Source: Adiantum capillus-veneris
Taxonomy: Eukaryota > Streptophyta > Polypodiopsida > Polypodiales > Pteridaceae
DNA: 64,000 bases
Direction: 5' to 3'
NCBI GenBank assembly: GCA_014529385.2
Contig: CM043949.1
Location: 107,921,477 to 107,985,476, forward strand
The notes under the pieces are model-generated. The model made no database searches and was not told where the DNA came from. It saw only the letters and a program-made list of their open reading frames with translations. Below are positions 50,365 to 61,364 of this stretch, one piece after another. Each line of letters begins with the position of its first letter. The stretch's first letter is position 1. Made by a program: the position numbers and the translations under genes.

Positions 50365-51735
50365 ATACAGATGCGTACACTTACCTCGGAGTGGTTTTTA
50401 GTGGGCCAGCATTCTCATTGAGGAGGGCAGCAGAGACTACACTGACCAGAGCCCATGCAGCATTGGGTAGATTGGAAAGGATGTGTTCACAGGTTCAGTT
50501 TCAGGAGCCTCGGACGAAGCTCTGGCTCTTTGACACTCTGGTGGCTTCTGCATTGCTTTATGGAGCTGAGATTTGGGGACCTTCATTGGATCATCACAGG
50601 AGGACAGGCCGCAGTGATGGATGGGGGGACATGGAGAAGCCTCTGGTCTCTATGATCTCGCGGTTCATTAGAGCCCAGGTCTCAGTACCACGTGCTATTG
50701 TTCAAGCAGAGCTAGCGGCTCCCCCACTAGTGGTTGAGGCGCTCGCCAGATCTGTCTCCTTCATACACCACATGTGGGAACTTCCCAGAGATAGATATTC
50801 CCGCCTTGCACTTGAGTCCTCTCGACAGTTAGCCATGCAGGGAGATACAGCATGCTGGTATGGGGAGATGACATCATGGTTTCAGGCGCATGGGTTCAAC
50901 ATAGACAGATTGCCTCCCTTCTGATACTCACTGGATGCACCCTCTCTGACTCTTACACAGTCCGAGATCACCAAGCTCATCTGCCAAGACTTGACTCAGC
51001 TAAACACCAGGAGGACATGGATACAGCCAGCACAGGAGCTGGGCACGAAGATGGCTTTCTACAGAGAGCATCTCCTCCAGCTTACGGTTGATGGTTTTGT
51101 GACGAGGCCCAGATACATGGACACCCACTTGTCTCATTGGGTACGATGTGCTATCGGCCAAATACGCACATCTTCACACCAGCTGCGGATCGAGACTGGG
51201 AGATACAGCGGAGTACCAGTAAAGGCCAGGACATGCCCCCTCTGTGACATCGAGCCTGAGACAGAGTTGCACTACACATGCCCCTACCCCGTGTACTACG
51301 AGATACGAGGCCGCTTCCATTGCTTGTTCAGAGAAGGCTTTGGACCATTCTCCAGAGTCATGCAGTACGAGGATCAGAGATGCTTGGGTTTGTTTTTGCT
51401 CGAGCTACGCAGACACAGAGAGAGCTTGATGAGAGGAGAGGCTAGCCAGTCTCAGAGACAGATCACAGATTTCTTTAGAGCTGCCATCACTGGACACCCG
51501 GAGGAGTTACTACCACAGCAGAGCTCGTCGTCTCACACCAGAGGCACATTGATCGACCGAGCGACTGAGATGGGGAGATCCAGACGCCCACGACTGCGGA
51601 GGAATACAGCATCGGCAGAGGCTGCATGAGAGGATTCGGATCACTTTGGCTCGACATGCACGACGCCCGGTCAGACTACTCACCATGGAGGAGATTGATG
51701 AGATCCGCCAGCGACCGATGCTGGATCTCTTGTGA
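50365..51735 (+). pseudogene. LINE-C ORF2, part after hAT
   Basis: Continues YTYLGVVFSGPAFSLRRA and RLERMCSQVQFQEPRTKLWL (50313-50924), then SALLYGAEIWGP. A stop near 50922 and a frameshift follow. The frame 50991-51629 has RCAIGQIRTSSHQLRIETG and a C-terminal zinc-like motif, CPLCDIEPETELHYTC. It ends near 51735 with EEIDEIRQRPML-type codons. Confidence 0.83.
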
Positions 51736-51933
51736 TCTAGCTATCCCAGCTAGCTGCTTAGTTCACACCTAGTAGTTTAGGATTCCATAGTATTTTATTG
51801 TGACATTTGTCATTTCATTTTTGTCATCTTGTTACTCTGACTTTGTATCAGATCCACCACATTGTAACTTTCTGGTCTCATAGGTCACTTTGGCCTTTTG
51901 AAGACGTGAATATAACATTTCATTTCATTTCAT

Positions 51934-51935
<2 letters not shown>
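51736..51935 (+). other. LINE-C 3' UTR and CATTT tail
   Basis: Contains GGTCTCATAGGTCACTTTGG and TTTGAAGACGTGAATATAAC, ending in CATTTCATTTCATT. The same end is at 39210-39309. Confidence 0.85.

Positions 51936-52018
<83 letters not shown>
51936..52018. repeat. CT microsatellite after LINE-C tail
   Basis: About 39 CT units directly after the LINE-C tail and directly before another LINE-C fragment. Confidence 0.95.
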
Positions 52019-52020
<2 letters not shown>

Positions 52021-52021
52021 A

Positions 52022-52277
52022 ACAGACCCTATGTAGCTTGGTAATTATCGCACTATCATGATTGGACACACATTGGCACGGTTGTACGCATCCATTCTTG
52101 AACAGCAGCTGAGTAGCTGGGCAGAGAGAGAGGGCATACCCGCAGCCCCCGCAGCCGGGCAAACAAGGTTCAGTAGAGCCTAGAGTTTTCTCTACTCTTG
52201 ACCACATTCTAACACTCAGAGCCATTACTGAGGAGGGTAGATCACATGGGAGACGGATCTATTGTAGCTTTGTGGAT
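52022..52277 (+). pseudogene. LINE-C RT scrap
   Basis: Matches 46423-46650: CACTATCATGATTGGACACAC, TTGTACGCATCCATTCTTGA, and codons for LTLRAITEEGRSHGRRIYCSFVDG. No ends of its own. Confidence 0.82.
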
Positions 52278-53056
52278 GGCTCAATATCCTCCTCTGAAGG
52301 GAGAACACCCAGACCATGGATAACTGTCATAACTCTCCAACAATCTCTATATACAGACTAGAAATAGCACATATACTGCTAGCCATGGATAACTGTCATA
52401 ACTCTCCTTTGTACTTGTGCTGAAGAGAACATACCCACAACTAAATTGTGCAATCAATATCCAATACACAACATAACTCCAATAGTCAAACGGAGAGTAA
52501 AGGATCGGCTCGGGGAACTAGCCCGTAAAGAACACTGGGGCTGATTTGTAACATGCCAGAGAAGCTGGACGAAAAACTGCAAGGGAAGAACCTGCTATAC
52601 TAGCCAGCCGTGGCCAAATCTGCACACCTGAAGAAGGGCTGCCCCCAAGGTTGGAGCTCTCCAAAGGGATGTATGGAAGAAGCATCCAAATGTTGCTGAC
52701 TGCGGGAGTAGGAACTAGATGTCCCCACTAACTGCCGACACTATGTGCAAACCTGTCATCCAAAGGATCTCGACAAATCTGTTGTCGATCATCAAGAAAA
52801 ACTGCCCATTAAGGGTTGTAAACCTGTCCCAAAACTGGTGTAGACTAGCTGACAAGGATCGTAAATTGTCCCACAACTGATACTGACAAGCTCACAAGAA
52901 GGCTAGGAAGTGACCAAATCTGTAGAGCCATACTACTACTTGGGAAAGGAGAAAACATGGAGAAAGGAAGGGTCCATAGTACATATTCCAACATAACCTC
53001 CTCGTACTGTTGTCATTGTTGGCTAAGGGTCTGGCACCACATGCTCCACCGGATAA
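52278..53056. other. Unassigned stretch, probably 3' part of element D
   Basis: No protein family recognised. A 25-bp segment (CATGGATAACTGTCATAACTCTCC) occurs at about 52315 and 52384. It lies where RT and the 3' LTR of D would be expected, but I see neither. Confidence 0.5.
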
Positions 53057-53719
53057 CTAAAGCAATCCAGCACTGCGATACATCCTGGAGTCTCCATCGG
53101 GTTCCTCTTGGTGAAGAGAGGTCGGGGTAATCAAGGGTAAAGGCGGGGAAGTCGTAGACAAAGATCCAAGGCCTCCACATACTGGCTTGCCCTTCTGCAT
53201 CATAGTGATGGTTCGGTTCTGAACCTGGAGAGTCGCATTATTCTTGTCGTGCCGGGGGATGCCCAAGAGAACGTCACAATTGCCCAACTTCATAATGTGG
53301 AAATCAGCTTTTCCATGATAATCTTGTATAGTCATTGGAAGAGCACCAATGAGCGGTACCACTTTCTGAGTTTGCCCCGTGGCTAGCTCAGCTTCAATTT
53401 CTGCACCCTCTGCATCATAATCAAAGTGCATTTGCTTCAAGAATTCTGGATGGATGAAGTTCTTTGTAGCTCCGAGGTCAAAGAAAATAAGGCCTTTCAA
53501 GCCGTTGACTTGGCCATATGCTCGACACAATTCATTTGTACTTTCAAGGCGTATGCCAAGATATGAGGGACTAGTCCAATAGCGGGTCTAGCCCTCTTAG
53601 CCAGAGGTGACCCTGGGAATCTATCTGTCGTGGCAGCAGCTCGCTCAGGAAATGTATCGAACGTATGCCCTGTTTGGACACATTCGAAGCATCGACCTTC
53701 TTGTAACAAGGTGTCTTGT
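53057..53719 (-). pseudogene. Element D nucleocapsid end and protease
   Basis: The minus-strand frame 53057-53530 (157 codons) has LIFFDLGATKNFIHPEFLKQM, GKADFHIMKLGNCDVLLGIP and KNNATLQVQNRTI, a retropepsin with Leu after the catalytic Asp. Before it, the frame reaching 53719 has CFECVQTGHTFDTF, a zinc knuckle whose last Cys is replaced, then ERAAATTDRFPGSP. D is cut at 53719 by E and resumes at 61365. The pol part after protease is missing. Confidence 0.8.
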
Positions 53720-53810
53720 TGAAACGTACGAGGAGAGAGGATCTCCCGGCTACATGGACCGCCTACAGATACACGTCGGACGAACCACCCGACCATAGCC
53801 ACCTTCCGAC

Positions 53811-55006
53811 ATGCCATGTCAGGGAAGAAAAGAATAAGAAAAAGAAGAAGTGATTTCCTTACCCTTCTATTAAGTATATGATTGTATGAGTTTGCTCCTT
53901 GTAAAAGCCAAACCCAAATACTTTTAGTCCTTGAGTCTTGGACATTGCTATAAAAAAACAAAAGATTAGATTGTTGAGATAGTTTCAATTTGGTAGGACT
54001 TTCGCTTCCCACGCTGCTTGTCAAAGTTTGAAACCTATCATATGCTTTCGTGTGTGCACTTTTGCAGATGGCTATTAGTTTGGAAAGTTGGGCGGGCATG
54101 CATGGTGGCCCGTCTTGACATTCTCTCACAGCCGACTTTTGCTTTTTGCAATGGCAAATAAGATGCGCCAACTCAACGCAGGCTTCACTTGCCTGCCCCA
54201 GTGTGACATGGGCCTAAACAAATAAGATGGTGGTGATGTATAAGAGAAAACCAATATAATTAAAAGGTTTCTTATGATGTGGTATATAGTATATACCTTG
54301 TTGGAAGGCAATCTCAAGTGTCAAGTTCCTTTTTTAGACAGCCCTTGTATGTGGCAAGACATGAAAGGGACGCACCATTAGGAGTGTACTTGATGGTAGC
54401 TTTAGAAACAAGTCACAATTGGACAAAAGATCAATGGTATACAGGTGTCTCATGCAGTGGCATGTAAGGACAATAATGAATGCATGCATATTTAAATAGT
54501 AGCATGATAGCATCCGTGAGGCTCAAGGCCAAAACTTTTCAAGGTGAAGACGTGACATTTCATATTCCGCATCGTGTCCTAAATTGTTGCTACTTAAGTC
54601 ATGGTATTTTGCCTCATCATCGTGTGGAAGATCCGGTACAAAAACTTTATCTCCTATCCATTTGCAATCAATTATCTCTTTTGTTTCAATCATTTTAGAT
54701 ATATCTTTTGTTTTTTGGATAGCAGTCACCATCAAAAAGGGAATTATGTCATAATCATCCTTGTTGAAAAATATAATATTGGTTACATCGTTTACACAGA
54801 CATCAAGAATCGCCAATACTTCCTCCCATCCAAAGGGTATAAACAAATCCTCTGGAAATGGTTCCTTCATTTAGTAATTATCCTCTACTGAGCGCTCTAG
54901 GATGCAATCCTCCTTCCTTATACTTCCGTATTTTGATAGGGCCGCACATCCAATTATGAGCATCCTTTTCTAACCAAGCAGGCAACTGTGCTTCATCATC
55001 TATAGT
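53811..55006. other. Foreign AT-rich segment inside E 3' LTR
   Basis: About 1.2 kb with composition unlike the elements around it. Minus-strand frame 54523-54870 (115 codons, starts MKEPFPEDLFIPFGWEEV, contains TAIQKTKDISKMIETKEI) is not a family I recognise. TATTTAAATAG at 54489 resembles a TATA box on the plus strand. No terminal repeats or clear target duplication are visible at its edges. Confidence 0.6.
54523..54870 (-). CDS. Unidentified open frame
   Basis: 115 codons, acidic (FNKDDYDIIP, DLPHDDEAKYHDLSS), no signal peptide or membrane segment. It could be an exon of a captured host gene or chance. No homologue known to me. Confidence 0.3.
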   Translation of the reverse strand: MKEPFPEDLFIPFGWEEVLAILDVCVNDVTNIIFFNKDDYDIIPFLMVTAIQKTKDISKMIETKEIIDCKWIGDKVFVPDLPHDDEAKYHDLSSNNLGHDAEYEMSRLHLEKFWP

Positions 55007-55112
55007 GCCGGCCACATTGGCCGTGTTCATACTACGTCCGCCCGGACACTAGACGCCCATCCCGACGGCATCTGGGCTAGATCCCCTCTCCTGTGAGCGG
55101 GACATAACATAC

Positions 55113-55125
55113 TTCCCCCCTTAAG
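55113..55125 (-). promoter_or_regulatory. E polypurine tract overlapping the pol stop
   Basis: Minus strand TTCTTAAGGGGGGAAG: the stop TAA of the integrase tail lies within the bases leading into the purine run, three bases from the 3' LTR. Confidence 0.8.
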
Positions 55126-56505
55126 AACCATTGATGTCCTCATCAATGAAGTGGGAATACTGAGCCTTCAAAGCTCTAACAGGTTCCCAAGTAGCAAACC
55201 TTTCAGATTGACCCTTCCATTTACAGAAGGAATATACTCAGTTTGCATGTCTTGCCATACATTTTCCTCGATAGGCACAACAACGTCAGCTTCGCCCAAT
55301 TTCACTTTAAGGCAGCTCACATGAAACACCAGATGTACACTAACATCCGAAGGAAGAGCCAATTTGTAGGCAACTTGGCCAATCTTCTTTGTGATCAAGA
55401 ACGGACCACAATATCTAGCTAAAAGCTTATAATGCTTTCCTGTTCGCATAGTCTTGGAATCCTTGGGTATCTTCAGATAGACCCATTGTCCCACATCTAG
55501 AGTCCTTGGAGACCTCTTTTGATTAGCATAAGTAGTGACTCGGTCACGAGCCGTTCTTATACTATCCTTAGCCAATTCGAGCATTTCCTGCATGTCATAC
55601 AGGAAATCACGAGCTTGGCGTTCCTTGACTTTCTCTAAGCCAATAGTAATTGGGGATTTAGGCTAAAATCCATATATCAGCATGAATGGGCTAAATCCAG
55701 TAGCAGCATGCTCGCTACTATTATAGGCAAACTCTAATTGTGGAAGATACCTTTCCCAATCAGACTGCCTATGAGAGACATAGGCTCTCAACATGTCCTC
55801 TAACATCTCATTCATCCTCTCAGTTTGTCCATCGGACTCAAGATGGTCAGAAGATGACATACTCAACTTTGTCTGAAGGTGAGCAAAGACATCTCGCCAA
55901 AATCGGCCAGTAAACTTAGTATCACGATCACTGACGATATCTTCTGGGAGACCACACAGCTTATAAAGCTCATCGACAAATAAAACCGCCAACTCATGGC
56001 TTTTTACTGTCGACTTCGTTGGTATAAACTTCGCCATTTTTGTGAGTCTATCGACCACAACCCAAATAGCGTCATTGCCCCGACTAGTATTTGGCAAACC
56101 AACGATGAAGTCCATGGAAATACTCTGTCACTTGGCATCTGGGATTTCCAATGGATGTAGCAGGCCAGCTTTCCTGAGGCGCTCTGCCTTATTGACCTGA
56201 CACTGAGCGCATCTTTTCACATAGCTCTCTATGTAAGAGCGCATTCTTGGCCAATAGAAATATCGCTTGACCAAAGCCAAAGTTCTCTGGATGCCTGGGT
56301 GCCCAGCGCTAGGAACATCATGGCATTCGCACAAAATCCTTTGTCGAATCTCATCGATTTCCGGCACACAGACTTTACCATTTCGGAACAATAGTCCACC
56401 TCTAATGGAATATTGTTGCTGTCTCGTCTCTCCAGCACGACTCACTTGGGTCTCCGGACCACCCAAGCCTATATGCGAGTCATGCCCCACCTCGATCTCG
56501 TTCCA
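55126..56505 (-). pseudogene. E integrase
   Basis: The minus-strand frame 56128-56490 has an HHCC finger (CHDVPSAGHPGIQRTL...CAQCQ). A TGA in place of Trp at about 56120 separates it from the core frame 55663-56115: SMDFIVGLPNTS, IWVVVDRLTKMAKFIP, IVSDRDTKF and ESDGQTERMNEML, so all three DDE residues are present. A stop near 55660 precedes the C-terminal frame 55168-55593 (GPFLITKKIGQVAYKLAL). The tail ends in WKGQSERFATWEPV and DEDINGS, right at the polypurine tract. Only a few point lesions. Confidence 0.87.
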
Positions 56506-56544
56506 TATCTTACCGAAATGGCCATCGGAACAACATAGCCCTCG

Positions 56545-56576
<32 letters not shown>

Positions 56577-57441
56577 CGTCGAGATTTCAGCCATAGACAA
56601 GGCATTAACATGAGGAATCCTGCTGAGTGCATCGGCAACTCGATTGCTGGATCCTTTTCTATAACGGATCTCAAAGTCAAACTCTTACATAAGCTCAACC
56701 CATCTAGCCTTCCGGCCTCTGAGATCACCCTAATCACAGATATAGTGCAAAGAGTGATGATCTGTCCATGCAACAAACGTAGAGCCATACAAGTAGTACC
56801 GCCATTTCTTCATGGCGTGGATTACGGCGTAGAGCTCCTTCTCATACGTCGGATAGCGCATCTCAGCGTCAGAAAGCTTCTTACTTTCAAACGCAACAGG
56901 ACGTCCATCCTGATATAATGCCGCACCAATAGCATAATCACTAGCATCCGTTTCAACCACAAACGGTTTGCTAGGATTCACAATGTGTAATATTGGCGCA
57001 GTAGTCACCAAGTGCTTTAGTGTCCGAAAGCTCTCGTCGAGACGCTCATTCCAGACAACAGGGGGATTACCTTTACGATGAGGACCCGAAGTCTTCGGCC
57101 CTTTCACCCCTCCTTTTAAAAGTTGCGTAAGCAGAGCGGGAACTTTAGAGTAATCCTTGATAAACTTGAGAAAGAATCCAGTAAAGCCTAAAAAGGACTT
57201 TACTTGGCGTACATTCTTCAAAATGGGCCAATTTCGCACTTTATCCAACTTTTCAGGGTCGACGCGAATTCCATCGCGAGTAATGATGTGACCCAAGTAC
57301 AGAAGCTCTTTCTTAAAGAATTCACACTTAGAAGCCTTAGCGTAAAGCTTCTCAGTTCTCAATACTTCGAGAACAGTGCGTATAAATTCACACTTAGAAG
57401 CCTTAGCGTAAAGCTTCTCAGTTCTCAGTACTTCGAGAACA
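56506..57441 (-). pseudogene. E RT thumb and RNase H, with GA tract
   Basis: The frame 56730-57362 has LYLGHIITRDGIRVDPEKL, VKSFLGFTGFFLKFI, VVETDASDYAIGAALYQDG (first RNase H Asp), YEKELYAVIHAMKKWRYYL and WTDHHSLHYI. A frameshift occurs near 56725. A GA tract (56545-56572) lies in the RNase H-integrase connector and breaks the frame there. The first part of this segment duplicates 57442-57871. Confidence 0.83.
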
Positions 57442-57871
57442 GTGCTTTAGTGTCCGAAAGCTCTCGTCGAGACGCTCATTCCAGACAACAGGGGGATTAC
57501 CTTTACGATGAGGACCGAAAGTCTTCGGCCCTTTCACCCCTCCTTTTAAAAGTTGCGTAAGCGGAGCAGTAACTTTAGAGTAATCCTTGATAAACTTGAG
57601 AAAGAATCCAGTAAAGCCTAAAAAGGACTTTACTTGGCGTACATTCTTCAGAATGGGCCAATTTCGCACTTTATCCAACTTTTCAAGGTCGACGCGAATT
57701 CCATCGCGAGTAATGATATGACCCAAGTACAGAAGCTCTTTCTTAAAGAATTCACACTTAGAAGCCTTAGCGTAAAGCTTCTCAATTCTCAGTACTTCGA
57801 GAACAGTGCGTATATGCACTAGGTGCTCAGGCAAACTTCGACTGTAGATCAAGATATCATCGAGAAATACA
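57012..57871. repeat. 430-bp tandem duplication in E pol
   Basis: 57012-57441 and 57442-57871 are near-identical copies covering the RT thumb and RNase H start. The joint falls at CTTCGAGAACAGTGC, a sequence present at both edges. Confidence 0.9.
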
Positions 57872-58190
57872 ACAACGAAGTTGCCTAAAAATGGTCTCAG
57901 CAGGTCATTCATCATCTGCTGGAACGTAGCTGGAGCATTGGTCAAACCAAAAGGCAAGACCAAAAACTCGTAGTGACCATAACGCATATGGAAGCCTGTC
58001 TTAGGAATATCTTCCACTTTGATCCGTATCTGATGATAGCCTGATCGCAGGTCTATCTTCGTAAAATACAACGCTCCATGGAGCCGATCTATCAGATCAT
58101 CCATGCACAGGAGCGGATACTTGTTCTTGACAGTGAGCTTATTCAACCCCTTGTAATCCACGCAGAAGCGCATAGTGTTATCCTTCTTTC
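57442..58190 (-). pseudogene. E reverse transcriptase
   Basis: The frame 57418-58173 (251 codons) has MRFCVDYKGLNKLTVKNKYP, LLCMDDLIDRLHGALYFTKI, DLRSGYHQIRI, GHYEFLVLPFGLTNAPATF and FLDDILIYSRS with an intact catalytic box, then LGHIITRDGIRV and SFLGFTGFF. A frameshift or stop near 58190 separates it from the fingers (58189-58569). Confidence 0.88.
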
Positions 58191-58569
58191 AAGAAAGTAA
58201 CAATGGCGCTCCCCACTGGGATTTGCTAAAACCTCTATCGAGATAATCCTTCAGCTGTCGCTGAATCTCGTCCTCCTCGGTTTTACTAAACCGATAGGGT
58301 TGCTTTGAGAAGGGCTGACTACCAGCCACCAACTCAATGCCATGATCTACTCCTCTCGAAGGCGGCAAGCCAAGCGGTAGATCATCAGGAAAAACATTCT
58401 TGAAATCAGTCATGATTTCGCAGATAAGGTTGGATTCGTCGGAATCCCCAAGTTCAATAGAAGAACATGAAACATTATTTACAGACTTCTGTTTACAAAG
58501 TGACACAGATACATGAGGCATGTTCTGCTTAACAAAAACAAGAGAGTGATGTACATAGTCTATATACAA
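58189..58569 (-). pseudogene. E protease-RT linker and RT start
   Basis: Frame of 126 codons with DFKNVFPDDLPLGLPPSRGVDH, the standard entry to Ty3/gypsy RT, then PFSKQPYRFSKTEEDEIQ and SQWGAPLLLS. A stop at 58578-58580 separates it from protease. Confidence 0.82.
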
Positions 58570-58578
58570 TGAATCTTG

Positions 58579-58908
58579 TTAATCATAAAACCATGGAATT
58601 CCTAAAATAACACCTGCTCTGTCCAAGCGCATGATGTGGAAATCCACGTTCTCTTTGTAATCAGCCAGCTCGAGCGACAAGTCTGGAACCATCTGATTCC
58701 ATACATCTGTATCCACGCCACGAGTCATCTTCACGCGATACTCATGGTCACTGTCCCGCGTCCGCAGGCTCAGTTTCTGCACCAATTTTGCATCCACAAA
58801 ATTGTGTGAGCTTCCATTATCAAGGAGTACGGTCACGTCGTGACCATTGATCTTCCCGGGGAAACAGAGAACATCGTGCTTATCAAACACTTTGGTGCTA
58901 AAGTACAA
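58579..58908 (-). pseudogene. E aspartic protease
   Basis: 109 codons with VTVLLDNGSSHNFVDAKL (Asn after the catalytic Asp where Ser is usual), NVDFHIMRLDRAGVILGIPW and FYD, then a stop. In the same area frame 58833-59039 holds the upstream zinc knuckle CFGCGQTGHQIKDC. Confidence 0.82.
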
Positions 58909-58919
58909 TTAGTGCATGA

Positions 58920-59996
58920 ACTGTGCGTTAAATGATGGATTTCAACTTGAACAATATCAGAGTTACCTGAGATCTTCTTGGGGCAATCCTTGATTTGGTG
59001 ACCCGTCTGGCCACATCCAAAGCAAGCCCCCTTCTTCACTGCATCAACAACTAAAGCATTTCTGGTTTTCTTCTTTTCCTAAGAAGATCTTGCGATGATT
59101 TGGACTTATGCTGGAATCGGGGTCGCTTCCTCGAAGCACCCTCACCGGATTGATGGTCTGCATTTCTTTTCTTCTCATAATTCGCTCCATTTATCAAATG
59201 GAACGTCCTGGCCTTTGCCATTGCATCCTCGACACCAGTCGGGGCTTTGTCCTTGATCAAGGCCCAACGGTAAATCTTCATGTAACCCCAGCAAGTACAT
59301 GTGCACGGCGTGCGTAGAATCCACCTTGCAGAAGGTGAGCGCCTCTTTGAAAGTTGTCGTATATTTATCAAAAGACTGAGTTTTCATCGAAAGACTCTGC
59401 AGTTTGGCATAAGCTTTCAAAGGGTCCATTTTAGCGAAATCCCTCTTGAATTTCACACAAAAATCGGCCCATGTCGTAGGCTTTTCTGTCATGTCACGCC
59501 ACCAGGTAAGCGCCTTGCTGCGCAGATAGAGAGGAATCGTCTGAATCCTCCGTTCATCATGCTCCCCATGGAGATCAAAGTATGTGGTCCACTGGTGAAG
59601 CCATTTATTTACGACCAATTCCGTACACTCCTTCTCTTCTCTTCAAAAATTTGTAGTTTTGTACAGAATTGTGGCAGTCGGACCACCCTGCGAATGCCCA
59701 AAAGCAGCAATCTGCATCCGCAATTGCTGGAGATGGGTTTCCCCCTCGGAAATACGCGCAGTCGTCGACTGAGCCATATTTTCGAGAGTAGAAAGTCGAG
59801 AACTGAGCCCCTATACGACCCCTTCGAGAGAGGCCAAGCGAAGGTTCGTCTGAACATTCGCGCTTTCAAGAGCGGTAACACGCTGGTCGAAACTCTGGAA
59901 AGTGCTTGCAATCCATGTGTAGAGTACATGCGTGAATGGAATTTGGATGTTACCTGGCGCATCGTCACGCTGCACATCTGAGCTGGAGGAATCCAT
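58920..59996 (-). pseudogene. E gag with zinc knuckle
   Basis: The ATG at 59996 starts MDSSSSDVQRDDAPG; a TAG at about 59811 interrupts a coiled region (TALESANVQTNLRLASLEG). The capsid is readable at 59175-59618 (KWLHQWTTYFDLHGEHDERR, YLRSKALTWWRDM, FDKYTTTFKEAL). A basic stretch and the CCHC knuckle CFGCGQTGHQIKDC at about 59020-58985 follow. Frameshifts occur near 59610 and 59200. Confidence 0.82.
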
Positions 59997-60584
59997 GGCA
60001 AAGTGCGTGAAAAACTGGAAGTTTCACGCGAAACCAGGCCTTTTCTGCACTTTTCGATCGCGAAAAGTTGAAGTGCGAAGAGCTCCACGCGTCGGCGTGA
60101 GCGTCTGAAGGCGAGCAGGTGATGGCGGGAGCGCGAGCACGTGAGAGAGAGTAGGCTTTCGAGAGGAGCAGGAGAAGCAAATTTGAGGTTTCTGTAAGCT
60201 CTGCAGGTTTGTATAGGTGGGTTTTTAATAAATCGCAGGTTTCAGACCATAGTTAAAAAAAACTCAAAATGTCCTGGCCCTTTTAAAATAAAAGGGGCCA
60301 CTTAAATGAAGCACCAAATACATGGTGTCAACGCAGGCCTGGAAAAAAAATCGAGCGCCAACGCGACAGGAGTACATGACGCGTAGAGAAAAGAGGAGGC
60401 GTTGGGGCTTGTGCCCGCTTGTGGCTAACACACGAAGGGGAAGTCCACGTCGGGAGCAGCCTCCACGCTGGAAAAGGCTGGCCTCTCTCTCTCTCTCCTG
60501 TAGCGCTGCTACAAAGGCATGCTACTTCTCTGTCTCTCCCCTTCACAGCAGAAGAACCAACAGGCCCTTGCTTGCAAGAGAGAG

Positions 60585-60665
<81 letters not shown>

Positions 60666-60990
60666 GCTTCGCACAGAGAGACGTACAGAGAGATTGAAAG
60701 AGTTACAATATGCTGAATTTTAATCTAAAGCAGTAAATTAATGATAAAATACATTGATTCTCATCGAAAACCGGTAAATTCGGTAAGAATCCTTTAGTTT
60801 TCAGCACTTCCACACGTTAAATCGCTGAGTCAAAAATCAGCAAAGAAACACTAATTTTCACCTGCATGCACACTCATGAGAAGAAAAACCAGCAATTAAA
60901 CAATCATTTCGTCAGAAATTGCATGAGACAAAGATTATCTGACTCGAACCTATCCGTAGGTGTGCACACAGTCCCTCGTGCAGCCAAGCC
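59997..60990 (-). promoter_or_regulatory. E leader with CT/GA microsatellite
   Basis: About 1 kb between PBS and gag without a gene. It contains a 38-unit CT tract (60588-60663, GA on the element strand). Confidence 0.7.
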
Positions 60991-61003
60991 GGCTCTGATA
61001 CCA
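60991..61003 (-). promoter_or_regulatory. E primer-binding site
   Basis: Minus strand TGGTATCAGAGCC directly after the LTR end CGTTTCA; initiator tRNA-Met type. Confidence 0.9.
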
Positions 61004-61364
61004 TGAAACGTACGAGGAGAGAGGATCTCCCGGCTACACGGACCGCCTACAGATACATGTTGGACGAACCACCCGACCATAGCCACCTTCCGACAGCGAA
61101 GGACGTAGGTGAGCACCTGTAAGACCGAGCGTCCCATACCACCCGGCCTCACCTCCTCGAGGTGACCTCGCGCACTCCTAGCCTCGCGGGCTAACCACTA
61201 CCACTCTACCAGTGGGGGTCGATAACTGCAAATGAGGCCTTGGCCTCCCTTTTATAATAATGGCCCACACTGGCCGTGTTCATACTACGTCCACCCGGAC
61301 ACTGGACGCCCATCCCGACGGCATCTGGGCTAGATCCCCTCTCCTGTGAGAGCGGGACATAACA
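61004..61364 (-). repeat. E 5' LTR
   Basis: 361 bp, minus strand TGTTATGTCC...ACGTTTCA. TTTTATAATAATGG (about 61249) lies near the expected promoter position. Confidence 0.9.

Larger units (their letters stand above)
43822..51935 (+). mobile_element. Long LINE-C copy, split by a hAT transposon
   Basis: ORF1 (43858-44799), ORF2 (about 44800-47135 and 50373-51735) and a 3' UTR ending in CATTTCATTTCATT (51915-51934). About 4.9 kb without the 3.2-kb hAT. The coiled-coil ORF1 and CATTT-repeat tail separate it from the L1-like LINE-L. ORF2 has stops and frameshifts; ORF1 is open. The 5' boundary is not sharply visible, and I could not find a TSD. The clade needs an RT phylogeny. Confidence 0.85.
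53720..55109 (-). repeat. E 3' LTR, middle replaced by foreign DNA
   Basis: 53720-53810 and about 55007-55109 match the two ends of the 361-bp 5' LTR (TGAAACGTAC... and ...GACATAACA on the plus strand). About 170 bp of LTR middle are absent, and 53811-55006 is unrelated. Confidence 0.85.
53720..61364 (-). mobile_element. Ty3/gypsy element E, nested in D
   Basis: Minus strand: 5' LTR 61004-61364, PBS 60991-61003, a leader of about 1 kb, gag, protease, RT, RNase H, integrase, polypurine tract and a 3' LTR at 53720-55109 that contains about 1.2 kb of foreign sequence. The flanks CTTGT (53715-53719) and CTCGT (61365-61369) are a target duplication with one mismatch. D gag and protease lie on either side in the same orientation. 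E differs from family A in LTR, protease and integrase tail. It is broken by a 430-bp duplication in RT/RNase H, a GA tract and several stops. Confidence 0.9.

Noticed and set aside
53607-53798. Plus-strand ORF across the D/E boundary
   Set aside because: Crosses an LTR junction and is antisense to D; chance.
61130-61215. tRNA-like stretch in the E LTR (TGGTAGAGTGGTAGTGGTTAGC on the minus strand)
   Set aside because: It resembles an A box, but there is no convincing B box, anticodon arm or acceptor pairing; the LTR is fully accounted for as a repeat.
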